Below, piece by piece: positions 1-8,508 of a DNA stretch of 64,000 nucleotides. Both the position numbers and the translations under genes were made by a program. The notes beneath the pieces were generated by a model. That model saw only the letters and a list, made by a program, of their open reading frames with translations, did no database searches and was not told where the DNA came from. This DNA is from Haematococcus lacustris (taxonomy: Eukaryota > Chlorophyta > Chlorophyceae > Chlamydomonadales > Haematococcaceae). The stretch lies in the NCBI GenBank assembly GCA_030144725.1, contig JASKMD010000017.1, forward strand, positions 11,050,036-11,114,035. Reading direction: 5' to 3'. Within the stretch, counting starts at the first letter, position 1; every line of letters begins with the position of its first letter.

Positions 1-85
1 TGAGGTGATGCGGACCCTGGGTAAGGTCAAGGGCGTCAGGCGCTAGGGATTGCTGGGGGGTAGAGGGGGCCGCCCAGGCACTCAC

Positions 86-1964
86 CAGGAGGGTGCCGCC
101 TCCTGGGGGGTCTGACTCAGGGTCTAGGGGGCCGAAGATGGCCACCCCATGGCGCGCACATGCAGCCACCCTGCATGGCGCCATGCAGCCCAGGCTGTGA
201 GGTGGAGGGGCCAGTGCTGTGTGTGCGGCAGCAGTGCAGCGGCAGCAGCCCAGCACCCAGACGCCCACTGCTGCCTGGCCGTGGGTGACACCGTGTGTGA
301 ACATGTGTTGTGGCAATCCGCTTGATAGGCCCACAGGGGGTCAGGCAGTTGTCACAGGGCCCGGCAGCTTAGCCTCAGAGTTCCCCTGATCCCTCATGAT
401 GGCTCTCATGGCTGCAGCAGCTTCAGGCAGTGCACTGCTGTTGACGGGACCTGATGGCAGCCCCAGCAAGCAGCCCCTTTAACTGAGTTTTGTCTCTATT
501 GAGGCCGGCCTGTAGGCTATAGGTGTCGAACCCAGTACCTCCACAGAAGCAGCAGCAGCAGCAGCAGCAGCCTGGGCGCCCACTCGCCTGCAGTCTGTCA
601 AGCTGGGTGCCGCCCCCTCCACGCCCACCCCGGTGCCAGTGCGGCTAGAGATGTCACACTGCTCCATGCGCATGTCACTCCCATTGTGCACATACACACA
701 GTAGTTGTTGGCCACACTGGGCGAGGCATGGCGGAGAGTGAGACCCCTTAGGGTCACACCCCGGGCAGTGCAGTCCACCACCGACTGGTAGGGCTGCTCT
801 GTGGCCCAGACCACCTCCACCTCTGCGCCCTGCAGGCCCAAGGGCGAGCGGGGGAGTCAGGGCAAGCTGCCCCTCAGCCCCAAGCCCTGGAAGCTTAACA
901 CGCCTTGGACTGCACGGTAGAGGCGGTAGAGGGGTGGAGGGGTAGAGGGGTAGAGGAGACAGCCAGCTGGACACCTGGCCCTGCAACAGCAGCTCCTAGG
1001 GGACCACCCTGGTGCCCATGCCCAGCAACAAAACACAGCACAATCTCAAGGCATGACGACATGGACTGCATGGGCAGCAGTGCATCAGGGAGGAGAGGTG
1101 GCCTGTGTCTCTGCCCAGCTGCAGGGAGTCTGTGACACACCGGGGGGTGTGCCGCAATGGTCACATGGGGCTGCGCCAGCAGCAGCCGTTCCTGGTACCT
1201 GATGCAGGCAGGGGCACCGCCTTTCTGTCAAGAGCTGTGAAGAGATGGTGTTCTTTGGCAACGCTGGCATGTTATCACCAGGGTGGGCACCCTGTGTGTG
1301 GGCAGTGGCTGACACATTGGGGCTGTCAGTGGCTGGTAGCCAGCGCAGGCAGGCAGGCAGGTAGGCTGGGCCCGCAGGCAGAGCAAGCACAGCAGGCAGC
1401 GCAGCAATGGTGTGACAGCAGCGGCAGCCAGGTTTACGCAAGGCAGAGGTGCACGCACCGTCCAGCTGACACCTGTATGGCCAGCAGGGTACCGCTTTGT
1501 GCGGCTTGCTGCGCCAGGCTGCTGCCCAGTGCAGCACTGATGGTGGGGAATGTCCGGCCAAACCATGGTCCAGGCATGTCATCTGAGACGTCTTGTGAGA
1601 CATACACCCGCACTGGGTCTTGCATGGCCCCCTCACCCCCTGGCTGCGCCTGCCCCTGCCCCACCGCCTCCAGCACCCCACTATAGGTATCTTGATCACT
1701 TTGCTGGGCTTGAGCAGCACACCCCAGGCTCAACAGGCCAAGGAAGCCCGTCGCTGTGACAACGTCGCGCCGGCCGAGAGTGGCTTGCTTCCCTTGCAAT
1801 GCTAAGCACCGGCATCTCCCTCCTGCCGATGCCTCTCTGTAATGATGCGGGGCTGCGGATTGTGTCCCCGCCCCGATGATGGGGGGCCAGCTGTGTAAAG
1901 CACATGTGTCTTTAGAGCTGTGCTGTGGGCGCGATGGCCCCACGGGGGCGCGATGTAGGTTCAT
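86..1964 (-). CDS. Right-handed beta-helix (pectin-lyase-like) protein with twin-arginine thylakoid leader, partial
   Basis: Exons read on the minus strand: 1964-1459, 1198-1141, 829-588, 194-86, continuing past the left edge; codon phases match at each join. The first exon encodes a basic, Ser/Ala-rich leader followed by GRRDVVTATGFLGLLSLG and an AQA cleavage-like site, the layout of a plastid transit peptide plus Tat signal, so the mature protein is probably in the thylakoid lumen. The mature part begins DPVRVYVSQD and then shows short beta-helix rungs (VTLRGLTLRHAS, MRMEQCDISSRTGTGV, CARHGVAIFG), as in FBXO11-like carbohydrate-binding or sugar hydrolase folds. No catalytic residues are recognisable, so the function is unknown. 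The third intron would use a GC donor; without it the reading frame continues to a stop at 479, giving a protein of about 304 residues. The start at 1964 is the first in-frame Met before the leader. Confidence 0.62.
1808..1866 (+). repeat. About 60 bp dispersed repeat, copy 1 (inside beta-helix leader exon)
   Basis: Nearly the same as 3313-3372; both share CTGTAATGATGCGGGGCTGCGG and flanking bases with a few transitions. On the minus strand it encodes part of the leader of the beta-helix protein (PHHYREASAGG). On the plus strand it carries TGTAA, the usual green-algal polyadenylation signal. Confidence 0.75.
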
Positions 1965-2196
1965 GGCACGGAGCTAACAAGAGCTAACAAGAGACAGGGA
2001 CAGGTACAGGAGTGGGCTGGATATGACTGTTGAATTGTCATTTGCTGTAGTGCGTGTTGATACGCATTGTCGGAGAAGGTATACACCACTAGTGAAGGTA
2101 CTGCAAATATGTCGAGAGTGGCATACATACAAAACATACAAAAGAGACATGGAAATTAAATCAGGCGTATGGCAAGGTTATGGCAGGCAATAGGCT
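1965..2196. promoter_or_regulatory. Divergent promoter region between beta-helix gene and centrin-like gene
   Basis: The two start codons face away from each other with 232 bp between. The stretch is AT-richer than its surroundings and contains GAGCTAACAA repeated twice in tandem (about 1972-1991). No clear TATA box can be assigned. Shared regulation is an inference from position only. Confidence 0.35.
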
Positions 2197-2892
2197 ATGC
2201 AGGGCCCAGCTTTGGCTCCGATAGCACAGAAGCCAGAGAGGCCGGCCCGGCGAGAACCCAGCAAGGAAGAGCTTGAAGAGGTGTGTACAGCCGTCGAGCA
2301 CCTAGCAGTGCAGGTCGGCTGATTGGATTTCAAACACCGTTGACCGTCTTAGGTGCGGTTCGCCTTTGATACGCTCGTGGCGGGCAGCCCAAATGGCAGG
2401 GTTTCCCCCAAGCAAATCAAAGTCGCACTGCGGGCGATGGGCTTCCCCGTAAAGAAGGCAGATGTAGTAGAGCTGCTACGACGACAGGGCGAAGAGGAGT
2501 CAGCAAGTGTCGACTATGAGGTCTTCATGCGGGTGGTGTCAGAAATGCTCTCAACTCGTACTTACAGCGAGGACCTGCAGCGAGCCTTCCACCTGCTGGA
2601 TGTGCACGGGTGAGTGCCACATCCCTAGCATCATTGGAACAGCTGCTGAGTAGGGTACTTTGCACAGTTGCTCAGCTGCCTGCTGAGACAGCCTGCTGAT
2701 AAGTGGCTTGTGCTCATTACCACCAGGGTGGGCAAGATTGACTTGCCATCACTACGTAAGACCGTGAAAAGCCTGGGCCTGGAGGTTCCAGAGTCCGAGT
2801 TAGTCATGATGATCTCAGAGTTTGACAAGGACCACGATGGCATGATTGATCTCAAGGACTTCATGGCAATTATGGCCCACGTGGATGAGTGA
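2197..2892 (+). CDS. Centrin-like EF-hand calcium-binding protein
   Basis: Three exons, 2197-2280, 2353-2609 and 2727-2892, with matching phases give about 169 residues, the normal centrin size. A basic N-terminal tail (QKPERPARREPSKEELEE) leads into four EF-hand-like units. Only the fourth has a good calcium loop (DKDHDGMIDLKD). The third (DVHGVGKIDLPS) lacks the final acidic residue, and the first two (AGSPNGRVSPKQ, GEEESASVDYEV) are degenerate. Centrins act in basal bodies, centrosomes and mRNA export. This divergent copy probably binds at most one or two calcium ions. It could also be another caltractin/calmodulin-type protein; the basic tail and the helix pattern favour centrin. It ends HVDE. 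Confidence 0.85.
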
Positions 2893-4733
2893 CTGCTAAG
2901 CGGTCCAAGGCATCCGGTGCTTGAGGTCACACATTGACAGAGGGTGCGCAGTGACCACAGTTCTTGGCCACGAGGCTGTTCAAACATGCAGTGTGCTGCT
3001 GCTGGTCAGGGCGGGCCGTTCAGGCCGAGGCTGCGCATTGCCTAGCTCCAGCTGGTGTCCAGGACAGCCAACTGCCCCACCCAGCCTGGCCAGCTCACCT
3101 GCAGCGACAGCCCCGCGCCCTGCAGCCAGGCAGGTCACACCAGCACACCAGCTGCTGCACAACTAGTGTCACACAGCCAGGCCAGTGGCAGCTGGCAGCC
3201 AGGGCAGCTGGCCGCAGGGGGTTGGGAGTGCGCAGCACCACTGTGATGCGTCAGGCTGCCTGCCTACTTCGATACAACCGTGCAGGTGCATGCTGCATGC
3301 TATCAGGCCATCACCTGCTGCATTGGCATCTTCCTCCTGTCGATGCCTTTCTGTAATGATGCGGGGCTGCGGGTTGTGTCGAGGTTGTCTCGTGGTTGTC
3401 TCGAGGGCGCGAGACAGGCTGCCAGATTGGGGTTGGCATCGTTGTTGGCGATGCTTCAGGGAGGTGAAGCAGTGGCTGCTGCACCCAGGCTTGCCTTCTC
3501 CTTTCCACCCAGAACATTCCCAGACTACCCCTAACCCTCTCACTCGTATAATTTAGTAGCCAGCCCCTCGACCGACCTTGTCCGTTTTGGGTAAGATGTG
3601 CCCATTAGGTCATCCCAAAAGAAACCAGGTCAAATACACCAAATCTGAACACTAGTGGACACGGATGAACATGGATGCACACTTATTTCTTAAGCTTATT
3701 TTTTCTTTCTTTCTATAAGCTACCGATGGGCAAAGGTTTAGCCAAAACAACGAAAGTCGGTGAAGGCGCCTGGCTGCTAATTCCTACGAGTGCTGCTAAC
3801 CCTACGAGTACTAGGCAGGCCTCTGCTCAGCTGGTACTGGCCCTTCGAGCTTCGACCTGACCAGCCAGTCCATGCTCAAGGGATTGACAATTCGGAACCA
3901 GGCACAAACTGAGAGATCAGCTGCTTGCTCAATGCCGCCACCGGCTCATGCCACATCCTATCACATGTCACTGTGTTATGTCAATGCCGCCACTAGCCCA
4001 TGCCACATCCTAGTATGTCATAGTATGTCAGAGCAGCTCGGTTGCTGGTGTGTTTCCTATCTCGTCCACCACTGACCTGTCATAAACTGCCATAACCTGA
4101 TGACAACTGGCGCCCTGCCAACACCGATATCACCTGACCTGTCCAGGTTGCCTTTGCACTCTCCTACAGCAGCCTTCACCTCCCACACCCTGGTCGCTCT
4201 CTGCTCTCACTCTGCATCACACTGCTAGGTGGCTTGCTTACACAAGCAACTCGACCTGCTTGTACCTTTACACATCGGCGCCCACTATGGCTACACACTC
4301 CCACTTCCCCGTGCCATCCTCTGCCAGCGCTTCAGACCAGGAAGCAGCCACCACCTGAGGGTGCAGGCGCAAGGGGAGTGCATTGGCCGTCAGGCACAGT
4401 GGCAGGCGCTGCGGCCACGAAGTGCCAGACGTGTCGGCTCAAACTAATAGAGTGCGAGAGGGCAGTGATGCCGCCTGATGATTCATGACCTCAGCGCTCC
4501 TCCTCCAGCCTCCCTAATGACCCACCCCTCCTCCCACCTCCCTGGCTTGACAAAGTATTATAGTGAGGTGTTTGCTTCACCCTCATGCATGCAAGGTTCA
4601 TCAAGCTCAGTCACTGCTATTGGAGCAGCAATCAATACAGCCTATACCCCAGCGACATGCCACGGCACCAAGCTGGAACCGTTTTCCCGGGTCAGAAGGC
4701 CAACACACAGCATGCCAGACCGAGCTGACTCAC
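2893..4733. other. Intergenic stretch without a supported gene
   Basis: Holds the 3' side of the centrin-like gene, the second copy of the 60 bp repeat (3313-3372) with a TGTAA signal at 3352, and a tandem duplication of about 50 bp around 3930-4030 (CAATGCCGCCAC... repeated). A short gag-like start (ATGGCTACACACTCC, about 4288) is quickly stopped. The last exon of the SixA-like gene may lie here but could not be fixed. Confidence 0.5.
3313..3372 (+). repeat. About 60 bp dispersed repeat, copy 2
   Basis: Partner of 1808-1866. It lies downstream of the centrin-like gene in the same orientation and again carries TGTAA. Read on the minus strand it would encode PHHYRKASTGG, matching the leader segment of the beta-helix protein. 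Confidence 0.72.
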
Positions 4734-7700
4734 CTGTAGCAGGGCAGCGGTAGCCGTTCCCAGCTTTATGGCCCTGCCAGACCAGCTGGAGGCCGCCTCC
4801 TCCTGCACCACCAGCAGAGCACAGCAAGGCAAGGTTAGGGGGTTGGGGTAAGGGTTAGGACCCTCACCCTGACCCCAGCAAGCCACACCAAGGCAGGGTA
4901 AGGGTTGGGTTAGGTTAGGTTAGGGTTGGGGTTGGGGCTCTCAAGAGGGACCCCCAGATGGGGCACCCCAAAAGAGCACAGCCAGCCAGTGCCTTCCAGG
5001 GCAAGGTCAGGCAGGCCATGCCCAGCTGCAGTGCTAGGCTGACAGAACGATAGGCTGCCAGGACAGGCCTCTGTATGCCCTGTGCTGCCTGCAATGCTAG
5101 GCTGCCGGGACCTATGCATGGCCTGGGCAATGCGGGCTGTCAGCAGTCCCTCTCGCGACCGCCTAGACACAATCACCCCAGCAGCAGCAGGCCATCCCAA
5201 CCACCCCGGCAGCATCAGGCCACCCAGCCACCCCAGCAGCAGCAGCAGCAGCAGGCCACCCCCAGCAAGGCGCCTCACCCAGCCTTTGTTGTGTCCCACA
5301 CACATCACACAGCTGTGCTTGTCGCTGTTCACCACCTCCAGCAGGCACTCAGACAGGTGCTGCTGGGTCTGGCCATCCAGGGCTGCCACCGTGTACAGGG
5401 ACCTGCGCGCAGGGTCAGCAGTAGGCAAGCTGCCTAGCATAGACAGCTCCACTCCACCGGCTCCACTCCACTGGGCCTGCTGACCACTGAAGTGCAGATG
5501 GTGGGCGCCGTGTGCCCACCAGTGGAGCTACCGCCCGGCATGCGGGCTGAGACCCCTCCCCTCCCAGTCGGTCTACACTGTTGGCCCAGCACTCCACAGA
5601 GGACCCTGGCACCCAGGCTGGGAAACACATGGCACGTGCACGATGGCCACTGTTCACAGCTGGGGAGGGTTAGGGCTGAGAGTCAGGGTTAGGGCTGAGG
5701 GTCAGGGTCTGGGCTGAGGGTCAGGGCTGAGGGTCAGGGTCAGGGCTGAGGGTCAGGGTCAGGGCTGAGGGTCAGGGTCAGGGCTGAGGGTCAGGGTCAG
5801 GGCTGAGAGTCAGGGTCAGGGCTGAGGGTCTTATATGATGTCGAGATGTTGAGGTGTGGAGGTGACAGGTGAGGGTCAGAGTTGAGGGTCAGAAGTGAGT
5901 GTCAGAAGGGTAAGAGGTGTGAGAAGGTGTGAGAGGGTGGGTGAGGGTGGGCGAGGGTGAGGTGTGAGCATGGGCCCCTAGGCCCAGGCTGCCAGCAGGC
6001 CCTCACCCGTAGTAGTGGGCATCGACCTGCTCCAGCGCCGGGCTGGCGGTCATCATGGTCATCAGGGTCTCCCGGGTGCGTGTGGCGTTGCTGGCCAGGA
6101 TGAGGTCCGGCCGCCACCCCTGGGCTGCACACCAGCACATCACCGTCACCCTGGCCACCTGGGACACGGTGTGGGAGGTGTACCTGGACCCCAAGTGGGC
6201 AAGGCAGCGGCTGAGGCTGTACTGAGCCCAGGACCGTGCGCTGGAGCAGTTCTTCAAGAAGGTGAGGGTGGGTGGGTGGGAGATGGTGGGGGGGTGGGTT
6301 GGGCATGAGGTGAAAGAGTAGTTGACTGTGCCATGCCTAACCTGGTGCCATCATATCAGCCACCCTGTGTGTGCCTTGTGTGCATGGCTGCAGTTGGACA
6401 AGGACATGGCTGAGGTGTCCATGGAGCGCCATGGGCGTGCCAAGCAGCTGGTGGTCTTCTTTAGAGCTTCTAGCATTGGCACCCGGGGAGGCTGGGGTAC
6501 TGATGCGGTGCTCCGGGCCTGCTGCAAGGTGGTGTGCAGGCCCAGGGGCTCAGACCAGGTGAGGGGCAGGGTGGTGCTTGTGGATGAGCATTGCACCACC
6601 CGGGTCAGCTCGGCAGTGACTGGCCAGCAGCCGTGTAAGGAGGAGCTGGACCATAAGCAGCCCACCAGGCGTGCAGGCTGGAAGCCCCCAGCAGGGCAAG
6701 TGGAACACCGCCTGTTGCATCCAGCCTAGAGCCAGCAGCGTGACCAGCCTGTGCAGGGCCTGATGTGGTGCCCAATAGTGGCCCCCCGCAAGCCCCCACA
6801 GGCCCCATGCAGCAGCCAGGAAGCCACACAGGCAGCAGCCTCAGAGCCTGGGCTCAGCACTCCCTTGCCAGCCAAGCGCAGCAAGCCCACCAAGGCTGAG
6901 CAGGCAGCTGATCCCACCCAGCCCACCGAGGGCAAGGCTGCCATAGATAAGCCAGCACCACAGCCGGGCAGGTGGCTGGACAGGGACTGCAATGCAGCGC
7001 TGAACATGCAGCGCATTGGGGAGAGCAGGTGGCGGCCGCTGGAGCTGTGCTACTGGCCAGACCAGGGAGCTCTGCCAGCCAAGGGCAAGGAGTACCCTGG
7101 CCTGGGCTACAAGCGGCTACGAGACAAGCCACCCAAGGCCCAGCAGCAGCAGCAGCAGCAGCAGCAGCACCAGCAGCAGCAGCACCAGCCTGCTGAGGCA
7201 CAGTAGTATGTGTCCCCTCTCTTGAGCTGTCATCAGCTTACAATCAGTGCATGTTTTCAAGCCAACTCTACACAATAGCCCTAACGGGTCAGGCATTACT
7301 GTAGGTGGTAGGCATTTATGCACCATGTCCATGTGCATTGGGTATACTCCACATAGCCCATTAACACCATTTGAGTCGGGCCAGTGGTGGTCCCTAGTAT
7401 TCCCGCTAGTGGCTGCTAGTGGCCACTATTGGTCCGGCTCAAATGGAGGCCCTAGTGAGGGCCAAGGGGGCTGGTAGATGAACCGGTAGATAAGCTGGTA
7501 TATTTACCGGAACCATTGTCAGCATGCTGTGAGGAGGGCAGTGTGCTGGCCAGGGCTGTCATGGGCTCAGCACCGACTGAGTCTTGTGGTTCTCGTACCT
7601 TCTAGCTGGCTCGCCACCGCCAAAGCCTGCTTCTTGCCCAGGGCGGACAGGGCCCGATCATGGTCCCTGACCTTCGGGTTCTCCTCGCTGTCCCCATGCC

Positions 7701-7830
7701 GCAGCAGTATCAGCCGCTTCAGCGTCGTCGGTGCGCTGGATGGATTCGCTACTCCTGACGTGCACCAGCATTGGGCACGTCGTCCGGCATTAACGCGGCA
7801 GCTCGCTAATGACGGCTTGCCCGCTAGCAT
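4734..7830 (-). CDS. SixA-like phosphohistidine phosphatase (histidine phosphatase superfamily), 3' end unresolved
   Basis: Exons on the minus strand: 7830-7599, 6124-6007, 5402-5279, 4802-4734, all in phase. The start at 7830 gives a plastid- or mitochondrion-type leader (MLAGKPSLASCRVNAGRR) before the core. The core begins LKRLILLRHGDSEENPK, with the RHG phosphate-binding motif whose His is phosphorylated. It continues WRPDLILASNATRTRETL (the S-x-A-x-R-T-R-E-T region), LYTVAALDGQTQQHL, VGHNKGW (second catalytic His) and EEAASSWSGRAIKLGTATAALLQ. Family members remove phosphate from His, Ser or Thr of partner proteins; the substrate here is unknown. About 25 C-terminal residues are expected in one more exon below 4734. 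The first intron hosts a Fanzor-like pseudogene on the opposite strand, and the second a GGGTCA-rich minisatellite. Confidence 0.82.
4850..4938 (+). repeat. Interstitial telomere-like GGTTAGG tract
   Basis: Degenerate GGTTAGG/GGGTTGG units around 4830-4860 and 4895-4935, in an intron of the SixA-like gene. Too short and mixed to be a chromosome end. Confidence 0.5.
5660..5832 (+). repeat. Minisatellite of GGGCTGAGGGTCAGGGTCA units
   Basis: About eight tandem units of roughly 19 bp, built from GAGGGTCAGG and GGGCT blocks, lying in the second intron of the SixA-like gene. Confidence 0.85.
6394..7206 (+). pseudogene. TnpB/Fanzor-like nuclease gene, C-terminal part, broken by a stop codon (copy A)
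   Basis: One frame runs from a splice-acceptor-like CAG at 6391 to a stop at 7204-7206, interrupted only by an in-frame TAG at 6727-6729. Upstream: KQLVVFF, SIGTRGGWG, VVLVDEH (a RuvC-II-like Glu region, as in VDE-x-x-T). Downstream: GLMWCP, then a Lys/Pro/Ala-rich linker, then WLDRDCNAALNMQRIG, the D-R-D-x-N-A-A-x-N motif of RuvC-III in OrfB/TnpB/Fanzor proteins, and the tail KGKEYPGLGYKRLRDK with a Gln run. The N-terminal half is absent and the Zn-ribbon cysteines are partly lost, so the copy is almost certainly inactive. It sits inside intron 1 of the SixA-like gene on the opposite strand. The family is known to act as an RNA-guided DNA nuclease; assignment rests on motifs only. Confidence 0.72.
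7207..7473 (+). mobile_element. 3' non-coding end (right end, candidate omega-RNA region) of Fanzor-like copy A
   Basis: Directly follows the pseudogene stop. The same sequence recurs at 27965-28647 and 61893-62068, and all end at AAGGGGGCTG. It contains a long hairpin (about 7371-7443) with TGAGTCGGGCCAG on one side and TGGTCCGGCTCAA on the other. In TnpB/Fanzor elements the guide RNA scaffold lies here and the guide is read from DNA just past the end. That role is inferred. Confidence 0.6.
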
Positions 7831-8508
7831 GTTGATGCCACGGCTGTGCGTCACGAGCTCCCCAAAGCTGTACGGGCCCACTCTTTCCCTCTCACATCAA
7901 GTCGAGGCTCAACCCGCCCCTGACACGCCTGAACTGTATGCAAGCACCTCTACACCCCCTCCTGCAGCCTCATGGACTGTGGGCTGCTTGCCTTCCCACA
8001 GCCATGGGCACCCTCAACAGCTGCAAATCCCTCAACAGCTGCAAGTTTGTCGGCACGTTCTTACACCACAGGGTTTCCTGTCAAACCCAACAGCTGTGTG
8101 CTGACCACAAGTCATTGCCCGGTTTTGAGCTAAGTCTGCATTGCCCCGCCTAGACTCTGCTGGCCGCTGTAACATCTGCGCAAGAGCTTTAGGGGCTGGG
8201 CAGGTGAGGGGCCAGGGGTGGGTAGCTTGATATGCAGTAGCCGCTGGTCCATCGAGGTCATGAGGGTTAAGCTGGACTCATTTCAGGTGAAGTGGTCGGG
8301 CTGCCAGGGATCCTCCGCCAACTTTCAAAGCCCAGGGTGGGTGTGGTGCGGTGCAGGTGCATCTCATAGCATAGGGGGGCCATCACAGGGTTCTCGCTTT
8401 CTGGCTACGGGGTGCAGCAGGCCCGCGGCACAGCAGCTGAACAGCAGGCAGCTGATAGTTTGGGCAGCCGGCAGCTGAGCTCAGGACCCTCATGCCAGCC
8501 TGCTGCCC
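7831..8508. other. Spacer between two minus-strand genes
   Basis: Contains CAACAGCTGCAA-type short repeats near 8015-8050 and one copy of a 100 bp dispersed repeat (8355-8460). No gene is supported. Confidence 0.5.
8355..8460 (+). repeat. About 100 bp dispersed repeat, copy 1
   Basis: Matches 15973-16085 through CATAGCAT(A)GGGGGGCCAT, GGGTTCTCG, TGGCTACG and GGCACAGCAGCTGA. Both copies lie just past the 3' ends of genes. Confidence 0.7.

Noticed and set aside
4288..4490. Retrotransposon gag start
   Set aside because: Begins MATHSHFPVPSSAS but stops after about two dozen codons; no reverse transcriptase, integrase or long terminal repeats found nearby.
4895..4935. Telomere
   Set aside because: Only a short degenerate GGTTAGG run, inside an intron and flanked by exons on both sides.
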